Positions 8,806 to 17,111 of a stretch of 37,696 nucleotides of DNA are shown one piece after another. The notes under the pieces are model-generated. The model was given only the letters and a program-made list of their open reading frames with translations, searched no databases and was not told the DNA's origin. The position numbers and the translations under genes were made by a program. The DNA is from Acidobacteriota bacterium (GTDB taxonomy: Bacteria; Acidobacteriota; Terriglobia; Terriglobales; Acidobacteriaceae): positions 1 to 37,696 of the forward strand of contig QHZY01000020.1 of the NCBI GenBank assembly GCA_003224855.1, written 5' to 3'. Numbering within the stretch: the first letter of the stretch is position 1; the number at the start of each line of letters is the position of its first letter.

Positions 8806-8882
8806 GCGCCCTTAGCTCAGTTGGATAGAGCGTCTGGCTACGAACCAGAAGGTCGGGAGTTCGAATCTCTCAGGGCGCACCA
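8806..8882 (+). tRNA. tRNA-Arg (anticodon ACG)
   Basis: A complete cloverleaf of 77 nt: acceptor GCGCCCT / AGGGCGC, D-stem GCTC / GAGC, anticodon stem TCTGG / CCAGA with loop CTACGAA (anticodon ACG at 8840-8842), and T-stem GGGAG / CTCTC with loop TTCGAAT. Discriminator A at 8879 is followed by an encoded CCA (8880-8882). The anticodon reads CGU/CGC/CGA arginine codons after wobble-A deamination. Confidence 0.97.
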
Positions 8883-8902
8883 TAGTTTGAACCATTTGCG
8901 GC

Positions 8903-9329
8903 TTAGCCTTCCCCTTTAACCTTCGCCTTTAACCTTCCCACTGCCGCTTCCATTTCCGAATAGCCGCGGGACTCACGCACAGTGTCGAACAACTTCTTGG
9001 TTTCCGAATTCCTTCAATGATCCGCATCGCGTGCTGAAAGCGCGGATCGGCATCCTTTAGAATGCCGCATTTAGAATGCCGCATTCCCCACTCTTTCGAA
9101 GCTTTAAGAATGGCCGCACGGATCGATTGGTGTTCTCGAGGTGTCAGTGAGAAGGTGGTTCGGCCAGGCTTAATCTGATCGTACTGATTCCGGTCAGCTT
9201 CGAAATTTCCGTCTGACTGAGCCGCGCGTAGCGATGCTCAAGATGGAGCACGTAAATCGCCCCTGGACCGGGGCGAGGAGCTGATTGCGAGAAGCGCTTG
9301 ATTTCATAACGAATGACGCATGCAGAACG
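8903..9329 (-). pseudogene. Frameshifted remnant of an unidentified small protein gene
   Basis: Three overlapping open stretches on the minus strand read like one protein when joined. Frame A (about 9329 to 9190) gives VIRYEIKRFSQS, then LEHRYARLSQTEISKLTGIS. Frame B (about 9205 to 9012) gives IKPGRTTFSLTPREHQS, IRAAILKASKEWG and DADPRFQHAMRIIEGI. Frame C (about 9012 to 8903) gives NSETKKLFDTVRESRG and YSEMEAAVGRLKAKV, then TAA. No single frame is open across all three and there is no good start codon. A 14-bp tandem duplication (9056-9069 and 9070-9083) and a 13-bp imperfect tandem repeat (8913-8925, 8926-8938) lie inside it. TEISKLTGIS resembles a helix-turn-helix segment. It begins 20 bp behind tRNA-Arg. 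Confidence 0.6.
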
Positions 9330-9351
9330 CTATAGCAATTGCATCCGCACC

Positions 9352-9379
9352 ACAAACGGGCCCTTGCGGGCCCGTTTGT
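9352..9379 (-). terminator. Hairpin terminator candidate of the universal stress protein gene
   Basis: Perfect 12-bp inverted repeat ACAAACGGGCCC / GGGCCCGTTTGT with a 4-nt loop, 32 bp past the usp stop on the minus strand. The stem is very stable, but no clear T-run follows. Confidence 0.55.
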
Positions 9380-9411
9380 ATTCTCCCCCAGCGAGCGACG
9401 GCAGGTGGCAG

Positions 9412-10344
9412 TTATCCCCTAACCGTAAGGACGGGGCACCTGGCGCCGGCGATGACCTGATGCGCAGTTGCCCAGGGAGAATGTGCGCTCGCACTTGGAT
9501 GGTCCTTGGCAGGACGTACTCCAAGCACGATCAGATCGGCTTTCTGTTCGCGAGCAACGTCCAGGATTTCATAAGACGGATCGCCAAACTTAACCACCGC
9601 TTCTGGCTCAAACCACAGTCCCGAAGTTTCCGGGATCATCTCTTCCAGACGTCGTAGTGTTTTCTCGATTGGCCCCGGCTTCTTATGCAGATCAATGTAT
9701 TCGCGCATTACATGCAACATAACCAGGTGCGCCTGGAATTCGCGAGCAAATGACATTGCGATCGAGGCTGCTATCAGTGAACTGGTTGCGAAGTCGGTTG
9801 CATATAGAACTCTCTTGAGTTCTAGCTTGGCACACGGAAAATCCGCTTCCCCTTCTGTGCTGTAGCAGCGCGCGAGATTGGGACCCACCGTCAATACTGG
9901 ACACCTCGCTTGCCTGAAGATCTCTTCAGCCACTGAGCCCATCAGCAGTTTCTGAACTCCGGTGCGGCCATGAGTGCCAATCACCAACAGGTCGGCTTGT
10001 GAATCCGAGACAATCCCAGAGAGCATGTCCCACACCGGGCCATGTGCGACATAGGTCCTGGCCGGGACCTGCTGCGTACGCTGTTCCAGTCTTTGCATCA
10101 GTTCCTGGGCGTTGGTATGCGCGCGATCATAAATCGTTCCGATACTGATGGGATCAATCCCTCCCGTCATCATCACAAAATTGGTGTCCGGGACTACATG
10201 CGCCATGTGCAGCGTGCTGCCGTACCGGCCGGCAACCGCAAGCGCATAGGGCAGGGCAGCTGTTGATGCTTCAGAGAAGTCGGTTGCGAAAAGGACGTTT
10301 TTGATCGAGATTCCAGCTACTGCTTGTTGTTCCAGTAATTTCAT
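9412..10344 (-). CDS. Tandem universal stress protein (two UspA domains)
   Basis: A cytoplasmic protein of about 310 residues with two Usp folds. Domain 1 (about 15-150) starts IKNVLFATDFSEAS and contains the ATP-binding pattern GTHGRTGVQKLLMGSVAEEI (G-x2-G-x9-G-S), ending CPVLTVG. Domain 2 (about 165-310) starts LKRVLYATDFATSS but its nucleotide loop is altered (GVRPAKDHPSAS), so it probably does not bind ATP the same way. The start is fixed by a strong AGGAGGTGG directly upstream of the ATG at 10344. A Crp-type palindrome lies about 75 bp upstream. Usp proteins typically help cells survive growth arrest and oxygen or energy limitation, which fits the neighbouring fermentation genes. Confidence 0.93.
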   Translation of the reverse strand: MKLLEQQAVAGISIKNVLFATDFSEASTAALPYALAVAGRYGSTLHMAHVVPDTNFVMMTGGIDPISIGTIYDRAHTNAQELMQRLEQRTQQVPARTYVAHGPVWDMLSGIVSDSQADLLVIGTHGRTGVQKLLMGSVAEEIFRQARCPVLTVGPNLARCYSTEGEADFPCAKLELKRVLYATDFATSSLIAASIAMSFAREFQAHLVMLHVMREYIDLHKKPGPIEKTLRRLEEMIPETSGLWFEPEAVVKFGDPSYEILDVAREQKADLIVLGVRPAKDHPSASAHSPWATAHQVIAGARCPVLTVRG

Positions 10345-10418
10345 AAGCCACCTCCTATGACAGTTACCAAGGTCACACACTGGACCCGGAATGGGCCATG
10401 ATTGCTGTCACCCTAAGC

Positions 10419-10434
10419 TGTGATTGAGATCACT
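10419..10434. promoter_or_regulatory. Crp/Fnr-type operator upstream of usp
   Basis: TGTGATTGAGATCACT: half-sites TGTGA and TCACT separated by 6 bp, 15 of 16 positions consistent with palindromic TGTGA-N6-TCACA. It is centred 82 bp before the usp start codon and is one of four such sites in the window. Confidence 0.7.
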
Positions 10435-10458
10435 GAGTCGGAGGAGGCCACGGATCGC

Positions 10459-11781
10459 CTAGGCAGAAACCGTCATGCCGGCAGGCCGCTTCAGATTGCA
10501 GGACTCGCAATAGTCTTGCAATCCGCGGCGGAACTTGGGATCGGCGATCTGGATCAAGGCTTGGGCCCTTTCGCGCATTGTCTTGCCGTGCAGGTAGGCG
10601 ACGCCATGTTCGGTGACGACATAACGGACCAGGCCGCGGGAAGTTACTACGCCAGCTCCGGGCGTCAGGATGGGGACGATGCGCGACAGGCTCCCGTTCT
10701 TCGCGGTTGCGGGGAGCGCGATGATAGCTTTGCCATTCCTGGAACGTGAAGCGCCGCGCAGGAAATCTACCTGGCCGCCAATACCGCTGTAGAACTGCGT
10801 GCCGATGGAGTCCGAGCAAACCTGCCCGGTGAGATCAACCTGCAGGGCCGAATTGATGGCCACCATGTTGTCATTGCGGGCGATGAAAACAGGATCGTTG
10901 GTGTAAGCGGTAGGATGAAACTCGAATGACGGATTGTTATCGACGAATTCAAACAGCCTTCGGGTGCCGAGGGCAAAGCCAACAATGATCTTGCGAGGTT
11001 TGAAGTTCTTACGGGCACCGGTGATCACCCCTTGTTCGATCAGATCAATTACTCCGTCGGAAACAAGTTCACTGTGGATGCCCAGATCGCGGCGATCACT
11101 CAGAAAGGGCAGCACTGCATCGGGAATTCCCCCAATTCCAGTCTGCAGGACCGCCTCATCCTCAATAAGGCCCGCCACGTTGCGCGCAATGGCCACATGC
11201 ATATCAGTGACTACTGGCTTCTTTAGTTCGCATAGCGGCCGTGACGATTCCACCACCGCATCTATGTCGCTGACGTGAATGAAACTGTCGCCATAGGTCC
11301 GCGGCATAAAGTCGTTGACCTGCGCGACAACGTGGCGAGCACACCTGGCAGCAGTCAGGGTAGTGTCAACGCCAACCCCGAAACCGCAAAAACCATGAGG
11401 ATCTGGTGGCGAGACCTCAATCAGCGCCACATCAATGGGCATAGCTCCGCTTTCAAACAGCTGTTCGATCTCGCTGAGATGAACCGGAGTGTAATCAGCC
11501 CGCCCTTCATTCACCGCCGCTCGGACATTGGCGCCGATGAACATGGCATTGTGCCGGAAATGACCATCCATCTCGGCAGAGACATAGGGTGCGCAACCCA
11601 TGGTCATGATGTGGACGATCTCGACCCCATGAAGATAGAGTGCGCGCCGCATCAGCGCTTCGACCAGCGCTTCCGGCTCCGCGCAGCCGGGATGAATGTA
11701 AACCCGCATCCCGGACTGAACGCAGCGCAGCGCCTGGTCGGCTGTGGTCACTTTCCGCTTGTAGTCGCTTGCCCAGGGCAC
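10459..11781 (-). CDS. Acetyl-CoA hydrolase/transferase family protein (4-hydroxybutyrate CoA-transferase-like)
   Basis: A 440-residue family I CoA-transferase. It moves CoA between acyl groups (for example acetate, butyrate, succinate or 4-hydroxybutyrate) or hydrolyses acetyl-CoA. The N-terminal half holds PPDPHGFCGFGVGVD. The C-terminal half contains LQTGIGGIPDAVLPFL followed by IHSELVSDGVIDLIE, whose Glu is in the family's catalytic position, and later FYSGIGGQVDFLRGA and TEHGVAYLHGKTMRERA. Start: GTG at 11781, with AAGGAG a few bases upstream. It lies 27 bp behind a small helical-protein gene and probably shares its promoter and Crp-type site. Next to PFOR it may turn acetyl-CoA into acetate. 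The exact substrate cannot be read from sequence. Confidence 0.88.
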   Translation of the reverse strand: MPWASDYKRKVTTADQALRCVQSGMRVYIHPGCAEPEALVEALMRRALYLHGVEIVHIMTMGCAPYVSAEMDGHFRHNAMFIGANVRAAVNEGRADYTPVHLSEIEQLFESGAMPIDVALIEVSPPDPHGFCGFGVGVDTTLTAARCARHVVAQVNDFMPRTYGDSFIHVSDIDAVVESSRPLCELKKPVVTDMHVAIARNVAGLIEDEAVLQTGIGGIPDAVLPFLSDRRDLGIHSELVSDGVIDLIEQGVITGARKNFKPRKIIVGFALGTRRLFEFVDNNPSFEFHPTAYTNDPVFIARNDNMVAINSALQVDLTGQVCSDSIGTQFYSGIGGQVDFLRGASRSRNGKAIIALPATAKNGSLSRIVPILTPGAGVVTSRGLVRYVVTEHGVAYLHGKTMRERAQALIQIADPKFRRGLQDYCESCNLKRPAGMTVSA

Positions 11782-11794
11782 GCGCGTATCTCCT

Positions 11795-11824
11795 TAGGTT
11801 CGGGCCGTTTAGGTTCGGGCCGTT
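11795..11824. repeat. 15-bp tandem duplication across a stop codon
   Basis: TAGGTTCGGGCCGTT occurs twice head-to-tail (11795-11809, 11810-11824). On the minus strand each copy encodes T-A-R-T-stop, so the upstream gene has a duplicated C-terminal end and a second stop before the ribosome binding site of the CoA-transferase gene. Confidence 0.85.
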
Positions 11825-12297
11825 TCCGCAAGCTCGGTCTGTTCTGCTTCCTGGTTTTTGTCGGTCACCGACATCTCCTCATAGCCCAGGGCCGCATAGT
11901 ACACGGCTTGTTCGAAGAACTGATCAAGCAATTGCAGCAGCTCGAGCTCTCCGAATATCTCAATGGGACGATCGATGAGTGTGTCCTTTTTCAGGAATGT
12001 CCAGAGATTGTCACGGGTAAGGTTGATCGCGCGGATCAGCTGACTGAGCGGAACGCCTTGTGCAGCCCGCCGTCCACCGATGATCAGATAACGGCGCTGA
12101 ATCTCGCGGGTATCTTTGCCGAGCAGCCAGTTACCCAGGTGCCGGTAAATCTCATAAACACGGTCCTTGAGTTCCCCCTCCGGAACCATTTGATATTCGG
12201 CGAGTTCAGGATCGTTTCTTACGCTTTCCATGAGCCGCGAGGCGAGTTCGTTGGCATGAAGTTCGATAGCGCGCACCAGCTTATGAGCGAACATCAT
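11809..12297 (-). CDS. Helical sensor-like protein (RsbRD N-terminal-like, tentative)
   Basis: A 162-residue, almost entirely helical soluble protein. Features are LVRAIELHANELASRLMESVR in the first helix, ELKDRVYEIYRHLGNWLLG, EIQRRYLIIGGRRAAQGVPLSQLIRAINLTRDNLW, and a C-terminal helix FGELELLQLLDQFFEQAVYYAALGYEE followed by an acidic tail. This resembles the helical sensory module found at the N-terminus of RsbRD/PucR-type proteins, but the match is from memory and may be wrong. GGAG precedes two consecutive ATGs (12297, 12294). A Crp-type palindrome lies 72 bp upstream, and the CoA-transferase gene follows, suggesting a redox- or energy-related role. There is no DNA-binding or enzymatic motif. 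Confidence 0.7.
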   Translation of the reverse strand: MMFAHKLVRAIELHANELASRLMESVRNDPELAEYQMVPEGELKDRVYEIYRHLGNWLLGKDTREIQRRYLIIGGRRAAQGVPLSQLIRAINLTRDNLWTFLKKDTLIDRPIEIFGELELLQLLDQFFEQAVYYAALGYEEMSVTDKNQEAEQTELAETART

Positions 12298-12368
12298 AAG
12301 AATCTCCTTTCTGGATTGAGTTTCGCGCTAAGCGGCCCGGGCGCGCGATGACTGCACACACGCAGGTG

Positions 12369-12384
12369 TGTGATCCGCATCACA
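12369..12384. promoter_or_regulatory. Crp/Fnr-type operator upstream of the helical protein/CoA-transferase operon
   Basis: TGTGATCCGCATCACA: both half-sites match TGTGA-N6-TCACA exactly. Centred 79 bp before the start codon of the small helical-protein gene and within 23 bp of the 3' end of the DHOD-like gene. Confidence 0.78.
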
Positions 12385-12406
12385 TTCTCCTTCTACGCGA
12401 TTCTGG

Positions 12407-13411
12407 CTACACGATTCTGGCCGGCATGCGGGAGACAGCGTGCATATATTGGGCCCGCTCAAACGCAGATGGATTGGGGCAGCGCAGCTGGCTCATGCTG
12501 CCTTGCAGCTGGCGGACGGAACCGTACTCATGTTGGTCCATCCACTCCGTCATTTCCTGCTCAACCTGACGGATGTGCCCTGCTCCGTGACGTAACAGGC
12601 TGGAACACATCATGGTCACGTTTGCGCCGGCCATGAGCAGCTTCAGGGCGTCCTGGCCGCTCTGTATGCCGCCGGTAGCAGCGAGATTGGCTTTGATCCG
12701 GCCATAGAGAATGCCAATCCAGGTGAGCGGTAAGCGCAGGTCCTGCGCAGTGCTGAGGAGAACGTTGGGACGGATCTCAAGATGTTCGAGATCGATGTCC
12801 GGCTGATAAAAGCGGTTGAAGAGCACCAGAGCATCGGCTCCGAACTCGTCCAGTCGCTTTGCCATGCCGGCCATGTTGGTAAAAAAGGGGCTCAGCTTGA
12901 CGGCCACCGGAATATCCACCGAATGCTTCACGGCCCGAAATATATCGGTGTAGCTTTTTTCGATATCGGCCGAAGACGCATTCATATCGCTCGGCACGAA
13001 GTAGATGTTGCATTCGATGGCATCAGCGCCCGCCTGCTCAATCCGCTTGGCCATGCCGGTCCATCCCCCGAAGCTGCTGCCGTTGAGGCTGGCGATGATG
13101 GGAACGTTGACCGCGTCTTTGGCACGCAGAATGTGGTTAAGATAACCCTGCGGGCCCACACGAAAATCGACCGGCGTGGGGAAGTACGTAAGTGACTCGG
13201 CGCAACTCTCGCTTCCTGCGTGCAGATAAAACTCGCTTTCGCGTACGTCCTGTCGAATCTGCTCTTCAAACAACGAATAGAGCACAATGGCCGAAGCACC
13301 CGCATCCTCGAGCTGCCGGATGCCTGCCAGCTCATGCGAGAGCGGTGAGGCTGATGCTACCAATGGAGTACGCAGCTGCAGGCCCATGTAGTTCGTGCTT
13401 AAGTCAGTCAT
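12407..13411 (-). CDS. Dihydroorotate dehydrogenase-like flavoprotein linked to PFOR
   Basis: A 334-residue TIM-barrel protein of the DHOD/PyrD superfamily, starting MTDLSTNYMGLQLRTPLVASASPLS. FMN-site features include IASLNGSSFGGWTGMAKRIEQAGADAIECN, IPVAVKLSPFF, and the phosphate-binding GGIQSGQDALKLLMAGANVTMMCS. The segment that reads N-(I/L)-S-C-P-N in true DHODs is NIYFVPSD here, so the usual catalytic base is absent and pyrimidine synthesis is unlikely. The gene starts 11 bp after the PFOR stop, with GGGGAGG as ribosome site, so the two are co-transcribed. It may act as an electron-transfer or reductase partner of PFOR-derived reductant (inference). Confidence 0.88.
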   Translation of the reverse strand: MTDLSTNYMGLQLRTPLVASASPLSHELAGIRQLEDAGASAIVLYSLFEEQIRQDVRESEFYLHAGSESCAESLTYFPTPVDFRVGPQGYLNHILRAKDAVNVPIIASLNGSSFGGWTGMAKRIEQAGADAIECNIYFVPSDMNASSADIEKSYTDIFRAVKHSVDIPVAVKLSPFFTNMAGMAKRLDEFGADALVLFNRFYQPDIDLEHLEIRPNVLLSTAQDLRLPLTWIGILYGRIKANLAATGGIQSGQDALKLLMAGANVTMMCSSLLRHGAGHIRQVEQEMTEWMDQHEYGSVRQLQGSMSQLRCPNPSAFERAQYMHAVSRMPARIV

Positions 13412-13422
13412 ACGGCCTCCCC

Positions 13423-16400
13423 TTACGGCTGTGCGGGCTGTTTGTCTTTGTGATCGGAAGTCTGCTGCTGAGCCAGACCCTCGTAAAGCCGGAACCGATC
13501 CACGGCGTCCTGCTGTGCCTGTTTCCATAGACGGCTGGCGACTTCCGGGTTGCTTCTCGCCAGCATTTTGAAGCGTGCCTGCTGGCTCAGAAATTCTTCC
13601 ACCCGTTTGCTAGGCGCGCGCGAATCAAGGAGCAAAGGACTTTGGCCCGCGTCTGCGCGTTCGGGGTGGTAACGGTAAAGCAACCATTGGCCGGAATCTA
13701 CCGCCAGCTTCTGCCCGGACATGGCGGTGGACATGTTTATCCCGTGAGCTATGCAATGCGAGTACGCAATGATGAGGCTGGGGCCATCGTAAGCTTCAGC
13801 CTCGAGGAAAGCTTTGAGCGTCTGCTCGTCTTTCGCGCCCATCGCCACACTGGCCACGTATACGTTGCCGTAGCTCATGGCCATCAATCCGAGATCCTTC
13901 TTGCGCGCCGGCCTGCCGCCGGCGGCGAACTTTGCTACCGCGCCGCGAGGGGTCGACTTGGAAGCCTGTCCACCGGTGTTGGAATAGACCTCGGTATCAA
14001 GCACCAGCACGTTCACATTCCGCCCGCTGGCCAGAACGTGGTCCAGACCTCCGTAACCGATGTCATACGCCCAGCCATCGCCGCCCACGATCCAGATGCT
14101 CTTTTTGACCAGAGCATCTGCAATCGAGCCCAGCTGGCGAGCCTTGGCAGAATCCAAAACCTGCAGCTTGCTCTTCAATGCCTGGACCCGCTCGCGCTGC
14201 TCGTAAATGGCCGCCTCGTCTTCCTGCAAAGCGCAAAGGATGGCCATAGCCAGCTCGTCACCGATGGATGCGGACAACTCCAGCACCAGTTCACGAGCCA
14301 TTTCAGCCTGCTTATCCACTGAAAGACGGAAACCTAAACCGAACTCGGCATTGTCCTCGAACAGGGAATTGGACCATGCCGGGCCTCGCCCTTCCGCGTT
14401 CTTCGCCCACGGGCTAGTGGGAAGATTTCCGCCATAAATGGACGAACAGCCGGTCGCGTTTGCGACAATGGCGCGATCGCCAAACAGCTGCGAGAGCAGC
14501 TTCAGGTACGGTGTTTCGCCGCAGCCGGAGCAGGCTCCTGAGAACTCGAAGAGCGGTTCCTGCAACTGTTGCTGGCGGATGCTGGTCAGGTTGATTTTGC
14601 GGCGATCAACTTCCGGGAGCTGAAGAAAGAAACGCCAGTTCTCGCTTTCCGCCGCGCACAGCGGCGGTTGCGGCTCCATATTGATGGCCTTCAGGCGAGC
14701 CGCGCTCTTATTGCGCGCCGGGCAGACGTCTACGCAGATGCCGCACCCGGTGCAATCTTCAGGCGCGACTTGAATTGTGTAGTTCAGGCCCTGCCATTCT
14801 TTGTCGCGGGCGGCAGTGGATTTGAAAGTCGCGGGTGCTCTGGAGAGTTCACGCGAATCGTAAACTTTTATGCGAATGACGGAATGCGGGCACACCATGG
14901 CGCATTTTCCGCACTGAATGCATATCTTGGGGTCCCAGACGGGAATTTCAAGCGCAAGGTTTCGTTTTTCCCACTTCGCTGTAGCGGTGGGGAATGTGCC
15001 GTCGCATGGGAATGCACTGACTGGCAAATCATCGCCCCGGCCGGCGTAGATCGTGCCGAGGACGTCGCGTTCAAATTGCGGGGCCTCGGAAGAGAAAGCC
15101 GTAAGCTGAGCCGCTTCTCCAGCCGCAGCGTTCGGAACGGTAACTTCGAAGAGATGAGAAAGACTTTCATCTACCGCTTTCAGGTTCTGCGAAACGATGT
15201 CCTCGCCCTTCTTCCCATAGCTTTGTCGGATTGCTTCTTTTATGGCAGCGATCGCTTCCTCCGGCGGCAGCACGTTTGAGATCGCAAAAAAGCAGGCCTG
15301 CATAATGGTGTTGATGCGCGAGCCAAGTCCGGTCTCACGAGCCATACCGTAGGCGTCGATGACGAAAAGCTTGGCCTTTTTGCTGATTAATTGTGCCTGC
15401 ACTCTGGCGGGCAGGTGCTTCCAGACTTCTTCAGGCCCGTAAGGGCTGTTCAGGAGAAAGGTGCCCTGCTCTGTCAGAGAGCCGAGCATGTCCAGCCGCT
15501 CCAGAAATATCCACTGATGGCAACCCACGAAATTGGCCCTGGAAATGAGATACGGGGCGCGAATGGGCTCAGGGCCGAAGCGCAGGTGAGAAATGGTGAC
15601 GGCGCCAGACTTCTTCGAGTCGTAAACGAAGTAGCCCTGGGCAAAGTTACTGGTGTTTTCTCCAATGATTTTGATCGAGTTCTTGTTTGCGCCAACTGTT
15701 CCGTCGGCCCCCAGCCCGTAGAAGATCGCGCGAACGGCGCTGGCCGTTTCAATGGAAAATTCCGGATCGTACTCCAGCGAAGAATGGCTTACGTCATCAA
15801 TAATGCCAACCGTGAAGTGATTTTTTGGGGCGTCAGATGTCAGATTGTCAAAAACAGCTTTTGCCATGGCCGGAGTGAACTCTTTCGAAGAGAGCCCATA
15901 TCGCCCGGAGACAATGCGTGCGGCCGACCTCAGACCGTCGCTTCTCCCCGCCTCGTGTAACGCGTTCACCACATCGAGATAAAGCGGATCACCCGATGCA
16001 CCGGCTTCTTTCGTACGGTCAAGCACCGCCAGGCTGCGAACAGTGGGAGGGAGCGCACGGACGAAAGCTTCCACTGAGAACGGCCGATAAAGGCGAACTT
16101 TCACCAAGCCCAACTTCTCGCCTTGCCGATTCAATTGCTCAAGGGTTTGCTCTACGGTTTCCGCGCCCGAGCCCATCATAACCAGGACGCGCTCGGCATC
16201 CGGCGCTCCCACATAGTCGAAAAGCCCATAGCGCCTGCCCATGCGCTGAGCGAACTTATCCATCACATCCGAGACGATCTTGGGGCAAGCGGCGTAATAA
16301 GGATTGCCCGCCTCACGCGATTGAAAGAACACATCGGGATTCTGGGCCGTGCCGCGAAGCACGGGATGATCTGGAGAGAGTCCGCGGGCGCGATGTTCGA

Positions 16401-17001
16401 ATACCCGATCCAGGTTGATCAACGCGCGCATATCATCCGGAGTCAGCATCTCGATCTTGTTCAACTCGTGCGAGGTTCGAAATCCATCGAAGAAGTGCAG
16501 AAAGGGAATCCTCGATTCGAGCGACGCCGCATGTGCAATCAGTGCCATATCCATGGCTTCCTGAACGGAATTGGAGCAAAGCATCGCCCAGCCCGTCGTT
16601 CGGCAGGACATAACGTCCGAGTGGTCGCCAAAAATCGAGAGCGCGTGCGTTGCCAGCGTGCGCGCCGAGACATGGAAGGCGGTGGCAGTCAGTTCGCCGG
16701 CGATTTTGTGCATATTAGGGAGCATGAGCATCAGGCCCTGAGAGGCGGTGAATGTGGTTGCGAGCGACCCCGTCTGCAGGGCGCCGTGCACAACCCCAGC
16801 TGCCCCTCCTTCGCTCTGCATTTCGATCGCATGCGGCACCGTGCCCCAGATGTTCGGGAGCTTTTCTGCTGCCCACTGGTCCGCCCATTCGCCCATGGCT
16901 GACGAAGGCGTGATCGGGTAAATGGCCACAACCTCGTTCACCCGGTACGCAACATTCGCGACCGCCTCATTGGCGTCCATGATCTTGGAATTGCGGCTCA
17001 T
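13423..17001 (-). CDS. nifJ: Pyruvate:ferredoxin (flavodoxin) oxidoreductase, single-chain
   Basis: A 1192-residue fused PFOR, the normal length for the homodimeric type. It oxidises pyruvate with CoA to acetyl-CoA and CO2 and reduces ferredoxin or flavodoxin. Domain order: pyrimidine-binding domain (YPITPSSAMGEWAD... near residue 30), domain II and the gamma-like domain (about 400-620), two 4Fe-4S motifs CIQCGKCAMVCP (about 692) and CTGCGICVDVCP (about 750), then the TPP domain with the third cluster's SGACSGCGETPY (about 820), ATGCSSIYGG, the Mg/TPP motif GGDGWAYDIGYGG (about 970), and DTEVYSNTGGQASKSTP. GGGAGAG precedes the ATG. A Crp-type palindrome is centred 102 bp upstream. It points to anaerobic or microaerobic pyruvate metabolism. 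Confidence 0.97.
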   Translation of the reverse strand: MSRNSKIMDANEAVANVAYRVNEVVAIYPITPSSAMGEWADQWAAEKLPNIWGTVPHAIEMQSEGGAAGVVHGALQTGSLATTFTASQGLMLMLPNMHKIAGELTATAFHVSARTLATHALSIFGDHSDVMSCRTTGWAMLCSNSVQEAMDMALIAHAASLESRIPFLHFFDGFRTSHELNKIEMLTPDDMRALINLDRVFEHRARGLSPDHPVLRGTAQNPDVFFQSREAGNPYYAACPKIVSDVMDKFAQRMGRRYGLFDYVGAPDAERVLVMMGSGAETVEQTLEQLNRQGEKLGLVKVRLYRPFSVEAFVRALPPTVRSLAVLDRTKEAGASGDPLYLDVVNALHEAGRSDGLRSAARIVSGRYGLSSKEFTPAMAKAVFDNLTSDAPKNHFTVGIIDDVSHSSLEYDPEFSIETASAVRAIFYGLGADGTVGANKNSIKIIGENTSNFAQGYFVYDSKKSGAVTISHLRFGPEPIRAPYLISRANFVGCHQWIFLERLDMLGSLTEQGTFLLNSPYGPEEVWKHLPARVQAQLISKKAKLFVIDAYGMARETGLGSRINTIMQACFFAISNVLPPEEAIAAIKEAIRQSYGKKGEDIVSQNLKAVDESLSHLFEVTVPNAAAGEAAQLTAFSSEAPQFERDVLGTIYAGRGDDLPVSAFPCDGTFPTATAKWEKRNLALEIPVWDPKICIQCGKCAMVCPHSVIRIKVYDSRELSRAPATFKSTAARDKEWQGLNYTIQVAPEDCTGCGICVDVCPARNKSAARLKAINMEPQPPLCAAESENWRFFLQLPEVDRRKINLTSIRQQQLQEPLFEFSGACSGCGETPYLKLLSQLFGDRAIVANATGCSSIYGGNLPTSPWAKNAEGRGPAWSNSLFEDNAEFGLGFRLSVDKQAEMARELVLELSASIGDELAMAILCALQEDEAAIYEQRERVQALKSKLQVLDSAKARQLGSIADALVKKSIWIVGGDGWAYDIGYGGLDHVLASGRNVNVLVLDTEVYSNTGGQASKSTPRGAVAKFAAGGRPARKKDLGLMAMSYGNVYVASVAMGAKDEQTLKAFLEAEAYDGPSLIIAYSHCIAHGINMSTAMSGQKLAVDSGQWLLYRYHPERADAGQSPLLLDSRAPSKRVEEFLSQQARFKMLARSNPEVASRLWKQAQQDAVDRFRLYEGLAQQQTSDHKDKQPAQP

Positions 17002-17095
17002 GAGTGCTCTCCCTGCAATCGGTCTCAGACCACTAACTCAGGGAACAGTTTGCAGCAACGAGAGATCAGCGTCGGCATCCCCGGTCACGACTGAA

Positions 17096-17111
17096 TGTGA
17101 CTGGAATCACA
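17096..17111. promoter_or_regulatory. Crp/Fnr-type operator upstream of nifJ
   Basis: TGTGACTGGAATCACA: both half-sites match TGTGA-N6-TCACA. It is centred 102 bp before the PFOR start codon and contains the stop codon (17107-17109, TGA on the minus strand) of the upstream GNAT gene. Confidence 0.75.
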
